Notes: a model not told the origin generated them from the sequence alone. 64,000 nt of DNA from Aeromicrobium sp. Sec7.5 (GCF_036867135.1 NZ_JBAJIJ010000002.1:372001-436000); one strand, 5' to 3'; positions 34,114-41,851 are shown, numbered from the stretch's first letter. Made by a program: numbers and translations.

Positions 34114-34631
34114 GAGGCCCGCCGCTCGGTGAGCGACGCCGGGGCCGGCGCCTCCGGATCGTCGGTCCAGGCCTCGGCGAGCTTGACCAGCTGCCCGCCC
34201 TCCGCCTCGTAGTAGCTCATCGACTCCAGGGGCGGCGAGTAGGCGTGGACGCTGACGGCGACGGTCGTGGCGACGTTGCGGACGTCGTGCACGTAGTGCT
34301 CGCCGAAGACCACGGTGTCGCCCACGGCGCGGACGGTGTCGCGCAGCTCGTGGGCACCCGGCGTCCAGACGGTCTCGGTCAGCTCGCCCTCGACGACGGT
34401 GTAGGCGCCGGAGGAGCCGCCGTGGTCGTGCAGCTGCGTGCCCTGGTCGGTGGTCCAGCTGATCAGCCAGACGTCGACCTGGTCGTCGCGGCGCAGACGC
34501 ACGTGCCAGCGATCCTCGGCGTCGGCGTGCACCGCGTGACACCCGCGCCGAACCTCCTCGGCGACCTCCTGGGTGAGGTCGACCAGCTCGGCGAGACTCA
34601 GAGCGGGCACGGTGACGCGGCGGACGGACAT
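34110..34631 (-). CDS. Cysteine dioxygenase family protein
   Basis: A 173-residue cupin of the cysteine dioxygenase type. Likely Fe ligands are His68 and His70 (QLHDHGGSSG) and His115 (YVHDVRN). It should oxidise cysteine or a related thiol to the sulfinate with O2. It overlaps the rhodanese gene, a pairing also seen elsewhere. The crosslink Cys of the animal enzyme is not evident, as is usual in bacteria. A 3-mercaptopropionate-type substrate is possible. Confidence 0.83.
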   Translation of the reverse strand: MSVRRVTVPALSLAELVDLTQEVAEEVRRGCHAVHADAEDRWHVRLRRDDQVDVWLISWTTDQGTQLHDHGGSSGAYTVVEGELTETVWTPGAHELRDTVRAVGDTVVFGEHYVHDVRNVATTVAVSVHAYSPPLESMSYYEAEGGQLVKLAEAWTDDPEAPAPASLTERRAS

Positions 34632-34736
34632 GGGTCCATCGAAGCCCTCCTGGCCGCCCCGTGGCGCCGATCCCGCAGTGTGGGACGCGGGCCTGACGCC
34701 GACCCGATGGGGTACCGCGTTCACGAGGGGGTCGTT

Positions 34737-34766
34737 TTGATCCGCGCCGACCCCATGGGATAAGGT
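34737..34766 (+). promoter_or_regulatory. Promoter of tRNA-Asp
   Basis: TTGATC (34737-34742) and TAAGGT (34761-34766), spaced by 18 bp, lie about 27 nt before the mature 5' end of tRNA-Asp. The region 34632-34793 holds no gene besides this. Confidence 0.55.
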
Positions 34767-34793
34767 TGCGTCCGCGGTTCGCCGCACGTATGA

Positions 34794-34870
34794 GGCCCCG
34801 TGGCGCAGTTGGTTAGCGCGCCGCCCTGTCACGGCGGAGGTCGCGGGTTCGAGTCCCGTCGGGGTCGCCA
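34794..34870 (+). tRNA. tRNA-Asp (GTC)
   Basis: A 77-nt tRNA. The acceptor arms GGCCCCG and CGGGGTC pair, with one G-U. The anticodon arm is CCGCC-CT-GTC-AC-GGCGG with the anticodon at 34828-34830. The T loop is TTCGAGT and the 3' CCA is encoded. G34 makes it a target for queuosine and for GluQ (28915). Its last 22 bases and the first bases after it occur again at 35035-35060. Confidence 0.97.
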
Positions 34871-34871
34871 G

Positions 34872-34917
34872 AAAAGCAGCGAGGTCCACGCCGTGAGGCA
34901 TGGACCTCGCTGCTTTT
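34872..34917 (+). terminator. Hairpin terminator after tRNA-Asp
   Basis: Perfect 17-bp arms (34872-34888 and 34901-34917), with a 12-nt interior that can pair further (GCC/GGC). The left arm starts AAAAGCAGC and the right arm ends GCTGCTTTT, so it works as an intrinsic terminator. Confidence 0.85.
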
Positions 34918-34950
34918 GTGGCGTCCGACGGACGAGTACCCGCGAAGCGG

Positions 34951-35100
34951 TGGGGGTACCTCCCAGCCCCGAGCGCCAACCCCGGGCTCCGGTCGGATCC
35001 CCTCGGGTTGCACCCGAGCGAGGGGCGAGGGGGATCGAGTCCCGTCGGGGTCGCCAGAAAGCAGCAGGGTCCATGCCGTCAGGCATGGACCCTGCTGCTT
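34951..35100 (+). repeat. Echo of the tRNA-Asp 3' end with a second hairpin
   Basis: TGGGGGTACCTCCCAGCC (34951-34968) begins a spacer element that leads to an exact 26-bp copy (35035-35060) of the tRNA-Asp end and its first downstream bases (34849-34874). A second hairpin follows (arms 35059-35077 and 35082-35100, 19 bp, GTCA loop). The hairpin resembles the first one but has compensatory changes in the stem. The same arrangement follows tRNA-Phe. No gene is present between 34918 and 35127. Confidence 0.8.
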
Positions 35101-35127
35101 GTCAGGGGTCTCTGACAGGCTTCTCGC

Positions 35128-36414
35128 ATGGGTGATCCGGACCGCAGGACGACGTACGCCGCCGAGGACATGGTCACCGCGTGGCTCGATGCCACCTCGT
35201 TCGAGACCGGCGAGGTCCAGGTCACGGTGCGGCGCGACGGCCGCAACCAGCGGGCCACGTTCACACCCGAGGTCGAGCCCCGCTTCAGCCGGCCGTCCGA
35301 GGTCACTGCCTTCGTCGACAAGGTGCTCGACCGGCTGCAGGACCTGTCGCGCCAGCACGGATCCGGCTACCGCGGTCGGGAGAAGAAGCCGGTGCGGGTC
35401 GTGGCCCACTCGGGCTGGAAGAAGGCGAGCTACAGCGAGGGGTTCATCTTCCTCCCGGCCCGCGAGCGGGGCGGTTCGTGGGCGTTGCGAGGACTGGTCG
35501 TGCTCCACGAGCTGGCCCATCACCTCAACACCGGGGTCGAGGGCGCCATCATCGACGTCCACGGTGAGGGGTTCCGGTCCACCTTCGTCCGGCTCCTGGA
35601 GGACATCGGCTGGATCCAGATCGCCGCCATGTTGCGCGAGGCCTACGCGCAGACCGGCCTCGATCGCCGCCGAGGCGCCGACGACGGGATGCTCGAGAAG
35701 GTCGGCAAGCTGCTCCGTCACGCCGAGGGAGCCTCCACCGAGGCCGAGCGCGAGGCCTTCTTCTCAAAGGCACAGGAGCTGGCCTCGGTCCACTCGATCG
35801 AGCTCGCCGTCGCCAGGGCCGCCCATGAGCAGGGCGAGAACGCCCACACCCCCACGTTCGAGAGTGTCCGGCTCGGCCATCGTGGGCAGCCGTCGAACGT
35901 CCGTCTGATCCAGCTCATGCTGGCCGTGGCTCGCGCCAACGACCTGCGGTGCAGCATCCGACAGGACAACACCGGGGTCACGCTCTACGGCTTCGCGGGC
36001 GACATCGACGTCACGCAGATGCTCTACGTCTCGCTCGCGGTGCAGATGGTCGCCGACGCCGACGCGTACATTCGCTCCGGCGCCCACCGCCCGGTGCACG
36101 GTCGCACGGCTCGGGCCGCGTTCTACGAGGGCTGGACCAACCGCATCGGCCAGCGCCTCCACGAGGCCAGGCGGGCCGCACGGGCCGCGTCCGGGGTCGA
36201 CCGCGAGCCGGCCACCGCTCCCGGGTCGAAGGCCCTAGCACTGGCCGCCAAGGACCTCGAGGTCGACGACTACTACGACACGATGAGGCGCCAGCACGGT
36301 GTCCGCGGCACCTGGAAGGGCAGCAGCGCGGTCAACGACGCGCGGTCGACGTCTCGCGGGCGGGCGGCGGCCGACCGCGCCCGGCTTGGTGACGAGAAGG
36401 CGATCTCCGCGTGA
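35128..36414 (+). CDS. Putative metallopeptidase-like protein with DUF2786 domain
   Basis: A 428-residue protein. Residues 1-170 look like a zinc-metallopeptidase domain (TIGR04338-like) with VVLHELAHHLN, a HExxH-type motif, and a distant HGEGFRSTF. Residues about 180-225 match DUF2786 (MLEKVGKLLRHAEGASTEAEREAFFSKAQELA), and the C-terminal part is the domain usually joined to it (RLIQLMLAVARANDLRC). The C-terminus is positively charged and disordered. Function is unknown; phage and plasmid relatives are common. CAGGCT stands 6 nt before the ATG. It sits between two tRNA-echo loci, a typical place for transferred genes. Confidence 0.75.
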   Translation: MGDPDRRTTYAAEDMVTAWLDATSFETGEVQVTVRRDGRNQRATFTPEVEPRFSRPSEVTAFVDKVLDRLQDLSRQHGSGYRGREKKPVRVVAHSGWKKASYSEGFIFLPARERGGSWALRGLVVLHELAHHLNTGVEGAIIDVHGEGFRSTFVRLLEDIGWIQIAAMLREAYAQTGLDRRRGADDGMLEKVGKLLRHAEGASTEAEREAFFSKAQELASVHSIELAVARAAHEQGENAHTPTFESVRLGHRGQPSNVRLIQLMLAVARANDLRCSIRQDNTGVTLYGFAGDIDVTQMLYVSLAVQMVADADAYIRSGAHRPVHGRTARAAFYEGWTNRIGQRLHEARRAARAASGVDREPATAPGSKALALAAKDLEVDDYYDTMRRQHGVRGTWKGSSAVNDARSTSRGRAAADRARLGDEKAISA

Positions 36415-36497
36415 GCCCGGGCCGGCGCCCGTGAGGCCTCGGTCTCACCGCATGGGCGTCGGGAAGACGGCGGCCCAACCCGGCGTTGGACGTGCAC

Positions 36498-37109
36498 ATG
36501 AGCACTTCCGCGACCACTGATGCCTTCGTCCTCGACGACACGACGCTCGACCTGTTGTTCCGGGAGGCGCGAACCGCCAACACCTGGACCGACGAGCCGG
36601 TCTCGGTCGACCAGGTTCGCGAGGTCTTCGAGCTGGTCAAGCTCGGCCCGACGGCCATGAACAACCAGCCGATGCGCCTCCTGCTGGTCGAGAAGGGCCC
36701 CGGTCGTGACCGGCTGGTCGCCCACATGTCCGGCAGCAACAGCGCCAAGACCGCCGCCGCCCCGCTCGTCGCGGTCGTCGCGGCCGACACCGACTTCCAC
36801 GAGCGGCTCCCCGAGCACTTCCCGCACGCTCCTGACGCCATCACCTGGTTCGGCGACGACGCCGGGCGTGAGCGCACCGCGGTCTACAACGCCGCACTGC
36901 AGACGGCGTACTTCATCATCGGCCTGCGGGCGGCCGGGCTCGGCACGGGGCCCCAGGCCGGCTTCGACAAGGCCGGTGTCGACGCGGAGTTCTTCGAGGG
37001 CACGGCCTGGAAGTCGCAGGTCGTCATCAACATCGGCCACCCCGGTGAGGACGCCTGGTTCGACCGGCTCCCCCGGATCTCGGCGGACGACGCGATCCGC
37101 GTCGTCTGA
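36498..37109 (+). CDS. Nitroreductase-family protein (malonic semialdehyde reductase, RutE-like)
   Basis: A 203-residue flavin reductase. The block LFREARTANTWTDEPV and the following LGPTAMNNQPMR are typical of the RutE/HadB subgroup of FMN nitroreductases, as is the later LRAAGLGTGPQAGFD. RutE reduces malonic semialdehyde to 3-hydroxypropionate in pyrimidine breakdown. No other rut gene is near, so the role here may be general aldehyde or quinone reduction. The ATG at 36498 was chosen over one 12 nt upstream on family length. Confidence 0.82.
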   Translation: MSTSATTDAFVLDDTTLDLLFREARTANTWTDEPVSVDQVREVFELVKLGPTAMNNQPMRLLLVEKGPGRDRLVAHMSGSNSAKTAAAPLVAVVAADTDFHERLPEHFPHAPDAITWFGDDAGRERTAVYNAALQTAYFIIGLRAAGLGTGPQAGFDKAGVDAEFFEGTAWKSQVVINIGHPGEDAWFDRLPRISADDAIRVV

Positions 37110-37179
37110 GGGCTGCACCGATTCGGACTGCGCCGAGACCATCGAGTAGAGTGGCGGTCGCTCGTCGCGAGACGGGCAC

Positions 37180-37253
37180 GGCCAGGTAGCTCAGTTGGTA
37201 CGAGCGACCGCCTGAAAAGCGGTAGGTCGCCGGTTCGACCCCGGCCCTGGCCA
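37180..37253 (+). tRNA. tRNA-Phe (GAA)
   Basis: A 74-nt tRNA. The acceptor GGCCAGG pairs with CCTGGCC; the discriminator is A. The anticodon arm is ACCGC-CT-GAA-AA-GCGGT, anticodon 37214-37216. The CCA is not encoded, unlike tRNA-Asp in this window. A TAGAGT -10 box (37147-37152) lies upstream. The last 19 bases and the next one recur at 37380-37399. Confidence 0.97.
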
Positions 37254-37302
37254 CTTCATGAGAAAAGCCCCCGCGCTCTTTGCGGGGGCTTTTCTCATGA
37301 AG
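37254..37302 (+). terminator. Hairpin terminator after tRNA-Phe
   Basis: A perfect 21-bp stem (37254-37274, 37282-37302) with loop GCTCTTT, starting one base after the discriminator base. The stem has a GC core and an A/T-rich base (GAAAA / TTTTC). It is probably a terminator and possibly a 3'-processing signal. Confidence 0.85.
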
Positions 37303-37307
37303 CGACC

Positions 37308-37497
37308 AGGGTTGGCACGAGAAACGGCGAGTCGCCTGGGGGTCCCTCCCAGCCGCGAGGAACGAGCGGCGAGGGGGAGTCGACCCCGGCCCTGGCCACA
37401 GACGAAAGCGACCCCGCATTCTTTGCGGGGTCGCTTTCGTCTGTGATGAGGGTTGGCACGAGAACCGGCGGGTCGCCTGGGGGTCCCTCCCAGCCGC
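37308..37497 (+). repeat. Echo of the tRNA-Phe 3' end, second hairpin, and 49-bp direct repeat
   Basis: A 49-bp direct repeat (37308-37356 and 37449-37497, two mismatches) contains TGGGGGTCCCTCCCAGCC, the same core as at tRNA-Asp. Between the copies lies a 20-bp exact copy (37380-37399) of the tRNA-Phe end (37235-37254) and a second perfect 21-bp hairpin (37397-37417, 37425-37445, loop ATTCTTT). Apart from these elements and the repeat at 37508, no gene is visible in 37254-37634. Confidence 0.85.
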
Positions 37498-37507
37498 AGC
37501 GTCCACC

Positions 37508-37560
37508 CGCTGGTTGAGGTGCGAGTGCGCTCTGGCGCGCGAGCCTCGAAACCACCCCGC
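37508..37560 (+). repeat. Partial copy of the GGTTGAGG palindromic repeat
   Basis: It contains TGGTTGAGGTGCGAG, a short variable loop, and CGAGCCTCGAAACC, the left half of the 122-bp unit seen at 29805. Confidence 0.7.
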
Positions 37561-37634
37561 GGCCGATCACCCGACTCGCGCCGCCCGGGCCGTCCCGAGA
37601 GGATGGAGCCACCGACCTCGACGACCGGAGCCCC

Positions 37635-37943
37635 ATGACCGACCCGACCGACGTGCCTGCCGCGAACCAGACCTACGGGGTCGAGCTCGAGGCCCCCGAC
37701 CGCCAGCGGCGACTGCTGTCGATGCTGGCGTGGCCGATCCGTGTCATCGGCGCCGGGCTCGGTGTCGTCGACCAACCCTCGTTCGGGGACGTCGTCGTGC
37801 GGCGGGTCGACGACGGCAGCGAGGTGCTCCGCCTGCCCGTCACGGGGACCGAGGAGACCGCGATGGGTCTCGACGAGATCCAGCACCAGCTCGACGGCCT
37901 GACCGCCTCGGAGTTCCAGGCCCGCTGGGGCCTCGAGCGCTGA
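37635..37943 (+). CDS. Hypothetical protein
   Basis: A 102-residue protein not recognised. It has a soluble, slightly acidic sequence with MLAWPIRVIGAGLGVVDQ in the middle and a C-terminal ETAMGLDEIQHQLDGLTASEFQARWGL that looks like a helical hairpin. A GAGGAT box lies upstream. A strong hairpin follows its stop. Codon use is like the neighbours, which supports it as a real gene. Confidence 0.6.
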   Translation: MTDPTDVPAANQTYGVELEAPDRQRRLLSMLAWPIRVIGAGLGVVDQPSFGDVVVRRVDDGSEVLRLPVTGTEETAMGLDEIQHQLDGLTASEFQARWGLER

Positions 37944-37948
37944 TCCGG

Positions 37949-38030
37949 GGGCGGTGAGTGTTCCACCGCCTCAGCCGCGGGGCGGTGGAACACTCACCGC
38001 CCGGGGTCCAAGGTGGAACACTCACCGCCC
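37949..38030. terminator. Hairpin between convergent genes, with a third copy of one arm
   Basis: Perfect 22-bp arms (37949-37970 and 37981-38002) around a 10-nt loop; the arm core is GGTGGAACACTCACCGCC. A third copy of the core is at 38012-38030. It separates convergent genes ending at 37943 and 38043, so it probably ends both transcripts. Confidence 0.7.
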
Positions 38031-38042
38031 CTGAGGGGGGGG

Positions 38043-38933
38043 TCAGCGGCGCGGCAGCACCAGGTCGTCCTCGGCGGCCTCGTCCTTCGGGGTCCAGCCC
38101 GGCGGCCCGAAGACGTAGCCCATCTTGTGCCGCCAGCGCCGCGTGCTGCGCACGTCGCGGGCGATGTCGACGTAGTCGCCGTACTGCAGCTTGAGCAGGT
38201 TGTACGTCTCGACCTTCTTCGTCAGGCCGTACGTCGGGCGCTGACGTTCCCGGGTGAAGGTGCCGAACAGCCGGTCCCAGACGATCAGGATCCCGCCGTA
38301 GTTCTTGTCGAGGTACTCCGGGTCCGAGCCGTGGTGCACGCGGTGGTGCGACGGCGTGTTGAACACGTACTCGACGGGGCGCGGGAGCCGGTCGACCAGC
38401 TCGGTGTGCACGTAGAACTGGAAGATCAGGTTGATGCCGAACGCGACGTAGAGCGTCCAGGGCGCGAACCCGAGCAGCGGCAGCGGCAGCCAGAAGAAGA
38501 ACTCGAACCACGGGTTCCACTTCTGCCGCAGCGCGGTGCCGAAGTTCATGAACTCGCTGGAGTGGTGGGCCTGGTGGCCGGCCCAGGCGATCCGCACGCG
38601 ATGGCTGAAGCGGTGGTGGAAGTAGTAGCCGAGGTCCACACCGAGGATGACCAGGACCCAGTACCACCACGTGTCGGTGGGGAGCTCCCACAGCGCCAGG
38701 TAGGCGAAGACCGCCGTGAACGCGAAGAACGTCACGACCTTGAACAGCGTCAGGAACACGACCGAGACCACGCCCATCGAGATCGAGGCGCGCGCGTCCT
38801 TCATGGCGTAGCCGGTCGCGTTGTCGTCGTGGTCGAGCCACTTCAGCGCGGCGAGCTCGATGAGGATCGTCAGCAGGAAGAACGGTGCGGCGTACGTGAC
38901 CGGGTTCTTCAGCGGATCGAGCAGGTCGTTCAT
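38043..38933 (-). CDS. Sterol desaturase / fatty acid hydroxylase family protein
   Basis: A 296-residue integral membrane di-iron enzyme. The His clusters are YYFHHRFSHR, GHQAHHSS and TPSHHRVHHG, with about four membrane segments between and before them. These enzymes hydroxylate or desaturate lipids such as carotenoids, sterols or fatty acids. GGGAGA precedes the ATG. It is divergent from the TetR-SDR pair, which may control it. Substrate unknown. Confidence 0.88.
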   Translation of the reverse strand: MNDLLDPLKNPVTYAAPFFLLTILIELAALKWLDHDDNATGYAMKDARASISMGVVSVVFLTLFKVVTFFAFTAVFAYLALWELPTDTWWYWVLVILGVDLGYYFHHRFSHRVRIAWAGHQAHHSSEFMNFGTALRQKWNPWFEFFFWLPLPLLGFAPWTLYVAFGINLIFQFYVHTELVDRLPRPVEYVFNTPSHHRVHHGSDPEYLDKNYGGILIVWDRLFGTFTRERQRPTYGLTKKVETYNLLKLQYGDYVDIARDVRSTRRWRHKMGYVFGPPGWTPKDEAAEDDLVLPRR

Positions 38934-38972
38934 CGAGGTCTCCCACGAGCGATGTCGGTGATATGACTTTCG

Positions 38973-39008
38973 GGTAAGTTACCACACGGTCAGGGCCACG
39001 ACTAGGAT
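38973..39008 (+). promoter_or_regulatory. Divergent control region with GGTAAGTTACC palindrome
   Basis: GGTAAGTTACC (38973-38983) has 5-bp arms around one central base and overlaps TTACCA (38979-38984), a -35-like box; TAGGAT (39003-39008) follows after 18 bp and the GTG start after 6 nt more. It lies between the desaturase and tetR genes. Confidence 0.5.
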
Positions 39009-39014
39009 GACGTC

Positions 39015-39638
39015 GTGGCCCGTCCCAACGCCGGCACCAAGGGTGTCCCCCGCGCCGAGCGCGAGCAGCAGATCCTCGCGGTCGCCTCGATGGCCTTCGG
39101 GGCCGACGGCTTCGCCGCCACGAACATCTCCGAGGTCGCCCGTGACGCCGGCATCTCGAAGCCGCTGGTCTACAACTACTTCGGCTCCAAGGAGGGCCTG
39201 TACGCCGCGTGCCTCCACCAGGCCGGCGCCCTGGTCGGCGACGAGATCGAGCGCATCGCCCGAGGCGACGCGGTCGGCATCGAGCGCGGCATCCGCACCC
39301 TCGACGGCATGTTCGCCCTGCTCGAGGACCAGCGCCACCTCTGGCGCCTCCTCCACGACCGCACGGCCCCCGCCACTGGAGCGATCGCGGCGATCGTGAA
39401 CCAGCACACCCACCGCATCGACCGGCTGGCCCAGGAGGGAGTGACCGAGCTGCTCGCCCTGGCCGGCGACTCCGACGAGCGCGACATCTCGGTCATGACC
39501 GCGGCCTGGCTCGGCATCGTCGACTCCCTGATGGACTGGTGGGTGGCCCACCCCGACGAGTCAGCGGCGCAGATGGTCGAGCGTGTCACCCGCCTCTTCA
39601 CGGCACTGCTCAGCGACGTCACGGTGAGCGCCTCGTGA
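39015..39638 (+). CDS. TetR-family regulator
   Basis: A 207-residue TetR protein, HTH ATNISEVARDAGISKPLVYNYFGSK (about 35-59). It overlaps the SDR gene by GTGA and is divergent from the lipid desaturase/hydroxylase gene, so it probably controls lipid modification. The GTG start lies 6 nt after TAGGAT, a leaderless arrangement. Confidence 0.86.
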   Translation: MARPNAGTKGVPRAEREQQILAVASMAFGADGFAATNISEVARDAGISKPLVYNYFGSKEGLYAACLHQAGALVGDEIERIARGDAVGIERGIRTLDGMFALLEDQRHLWRLLHDRTAPATGAIAAIVNQHTHRIDRLAQEGVTELLALAGDSDERDISVMTAAWLGIVDSLMDWWVAHPDESAAQMVERVTRLFTALLSDVTVSAS

Positions 39639-40432
39639 CCCGCGTCGTCGTCATCACCGGGTCCTCCAGCGGCATCGGGGCGGAGGCCGCGGTGCAGCTC
39701 GGCCGACGCGGCTGGACCGTGTGCCTGCTCGCCCGACGGGCCGACGAGCTCGACGTCGTCGCCGCCCGGGTGCGCGCAGCCGGCGGCACCGCCAGCGTCC
39801 ATGCCGTCGACCTCACCGACGAGACCGCGACGCAGGCGGTCGTCGACCAGGTGCTCGCCGAGCACGGCCACGTCGACGTGCTCGTCAACAACGCCGGCCG
39901 GTCGATCCGTCGCTCGATCAGCGACTCGCTCGACCGCCTGCACGACCACGAGCGCGTCATGGCCATCAACTACCTCGCCGCGGTCCGGCTCACGCACGCG
40001 TTCCTGCCCGCCATGCTCGAGCGCGGTCAGGGGCACGTCGTCTTCAGCTCGACCCTCTCCACGCAGGTGCCCGTCCCGCTCTTCTCGGCCTACCTCGCCA
40101 GCAAGAGTGCGCTCGAGTCGTACGCACGGTCGCTGCTCGCCGAGCTCGGCCACCGGGGCATCACCACCACGGTCGTCTACTTCCCGATGGTCCGCACCGA
40201 GATGTCGGGCGCCACCTCGATCTACGCCGCGATGCCCATGATGACCTCGGCGAAGGCGGGTGCGTGGCTCGTCAAGGCCACCGAGGACCGACCGTCGCGC
40301 GTCACGAGCCTCGGTGGCGCGATCGGCCAGGCCGGCATGTCGGTGCTGCCGGGCGTGCTCACGAAGGCGATCGCCCCGCAGGTCCGCCGCATGGACAAAC
40401 GGCTCCAGCGCAAGGTGCGGAAGCAGGAATGA
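39635..40432 (+). CDS. Short-chain dehydrogenase/reductase
   Basis: A 265-residue classical SDR. The cofactor motif is TGSSSGIG, followed by VNNAGRS, the catalytic Ser in FSSTLS, and YLASK as the YxxxK. The R at ARR after strand 2 suggests NADP(H). The C-terminal tail is basic (RRMDKRLQRKVRKQE). It may reduce or oxidise a lipid keto group, as it is coupled to the TetR gene next to a fatty-acid hydroxylase. Confidence 0.88.
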   Translation: MTRVVVITGSSSGIGAEAAVQLGRRGWTVCLLARRADELDVVAARVRAAGGTASVHAVDLTDETATQAVVDQVLAEHGHVDVLVNNAGRSIRRSISDSLDRLHDHERVMAINYLAAVRLTHAFLPAMLERGQGHVVFSSTLSTQVPVPLFSAYLASKSALESYARSLLAELGHRGITTTVVYFPMVRTEMSGATSIYAAMPMMTSAKAGAWLVKATEDRPSRVTSLGGAIGQAGMSVLPGVLTKAIAPQVRRMDKRLQRKVRKQE

Positions 40433-40555
40433 CCCGGCCCCTGGCGGGTCCACCGGCCGAGCGGAGCGGGGCAAGCGTCCGGGCGTAGCCCGGCAGTGGT
40501 GAGGAACGAACCACCGTCGAGGCGAGGGACGAGCCTCGCGCACTAGGCTCCGGCC
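40433..40555. other. Gene-free stretch with a hairpin
   Basis: CCGGGC-GTA-GCCCGG (40479-40493) is a small stem that may end the SDR transcript. The rest contains GAGGAACGA and GACGAGCCTCG fragments like the 122-bp repeat family, degenerate. TAGGCT (40544-40549) near the end is a -10 box for the cyclase gene. Confidence 0.45.
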
Positions 40556-41851
40556 ATGCACAACGCCCAGCTGCCGCCCTGGCTCCTGACGCTGGACGAC
40601 GTGCTCACGCGGCCGCGGATCGTGCGCGCCGCGCTCGTCATGGGCCTCTTCAGCGTCGCGCAGGCCGGCGCCTCGGTGCTCTGCTTCTTCCTCGTGGGCC
40701 GCTCCGAGCAGGTCCGCATGGACTTCTTCGGCCCGGTCGTCGTGACCGGTCTGGCAGGCGTCGTCGCCAGTGCGGCCATGCTGACCTGGCTGGCGCCCCG
40801 CGACCCCGAGGGCGAGACCTGGCTCGCGAGGTCGGTGCTCGGCGCGACGGCCCTGATGTACAGCCTCTTCGGTGTGGCGATCGCCTACATCTTCGGGTTC
40901 TGGGCCTCGCCCTTCCTGCTGTTCCCCGCCGTCACGGGACTGCTGACCGGCATCCTCTTCGGCCGGAGCTACGGCATCCTGTCCGTCGCCGGCGCCGTCG
41001 CGGCGACCGGCGTGCTCGAGGCCCTGCGCTTCCTCGGCGTCATCGCGTACGCACCGGCCCTGATCGGCGACTCGGTGCAGGACTCCGGCTCGGTGTCGCG
41101 CCTGCTCGGCACCGGCGGGCCCCTGCTCGTCTTCGTCGTGGTCGCGATGGTGCTCGCGTTCGGCATGCTCGCGATGGTCGACCGGCAGCGCGAGGCCCTC
41201 GACCGCAGCCACGAGGTCATCCGCCGCTACGTGCCGGCTCAGGTGGCCGCCGCGGTCCTCGAGCACGGTGACACCGCCACCCGGCTCGAACGACGCAAGA
41301 TCACGGTGTTCTTCTCCGACATCGTCGGCTTCACCGAGACCACCGAACGCATGGAGCCCGAGGACCTGGCCCTGGTCCTCGGCGAGTACTTCTCCGAGAT
41401 GGCGGCCATCGCGGGCCGCTACGACGGCACGATCGACGAGCTCGTCGGCGATGCCGTGCTGATCTTCTTCGGCGCCCCCACTGCCACGAACGATCGCGAC
41501 CACGCGCTGCGATCAGTGCGGATGGCGGTCGAGATGCAGGAGGCGGTGGTCGGCCTCAACGCGCGGTGGGAGCAGGCCGGCATCGACGTCGAGTTCCGCA
41601 TCCGCATGGGCATCAACACCGGCGTCGTGGCGGTCGGCAACGTCGGCTCCGGCGCCCGCCAGAAGTACGCCGCGATCGGCCGCGCCGTGAACCTGGCCGC
41701 CCGGATCCAGACCGAGTGCCCGCCCGGCCGCGTGCTCATGACGCGGGCCACCTGGCTGCTGGTGCGCGACGAGGTCAGGTGCGAGGAGCACGGTGAGGTC
41801 GAGCTGAAGGGCATCGGCCGCACGACCCCCCTGTACGCGATCACGTCGTGA
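40556..41851 (+). CDS. Membrane class III adenylate/guanylate cyclase
   Basis: A 431-residue protein with about six N-terminal membrane segments (about 25-220) and a C-terminal class III cyclase domain (about 245-425). Metal-binding Asp residues are in VFFSDIVGFTETTERM and DELVGDAVLIFFGAP; the late region has YAAIGRAVNLAARIQTEC, with the transition-state Asn/Arg pair. It should make cAMP from ATP in response to a membrane signal. TAGGCT lies 6 nt before the ATG, so it is probably leaderless. Confidence 0.9.
   Translation: MHNAQLPPWLLTLDDVLTRPRIVRAALVMGLFSVAQAGASVLCFFLVGRSEQVRMDFFGPVVVTGLAGVVASAAMLTWLAPRDPEGETWLARSVLGATALMYSLFGVAIAYIFGFWASPFLLFPAVTGLLTGILFGRSYGILSVAGAVAATGVLEALRFLGVIAYAPALIGDSVQDSGSVSRLLGTGGPLLVFVVVAMVLAFGMLAMVDRQREALDRSHEVIRRYVPAQVAAAVLEHGDTATRLERRKITVFFSDIVGFTETTERMEPEDLALVLGEYFSEMAAIAGRYDGTIDELVGDAVLIFFGAPTATNDRDHALRSVRMAVEMQEAVVGLNARWEQAGIDVEFRIRMGINTGVVAVGNVGSGARQKYAAIGRAVNLAARIQTECPPGRVLMTRATWLLVRDEVRCEEHGEVELKGIGRTTPLYAITS

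Noticed and set aside
34951-35100. CRISPR-like or tRNA pseudogene reading of the tRNA echo
   Set aside because: Only the T-arm and acceptor 3' strand are copied, with no D or anticodon arm, and there is no regular repeat-spacer series.
40433-40555. Full copy of the 122-bp repeat
   Set aside because: Only fragments such as GAGGAACGA and GACGAGCCTCG match; the arms and the GGTTGAGG end are missing.
39176-41503. 775-residue minus-strand frame across SDR and cyclase genes
   Set aside because: Shadow of two conserved genes, composition His/Asp/Arg-rich, no start or family support.
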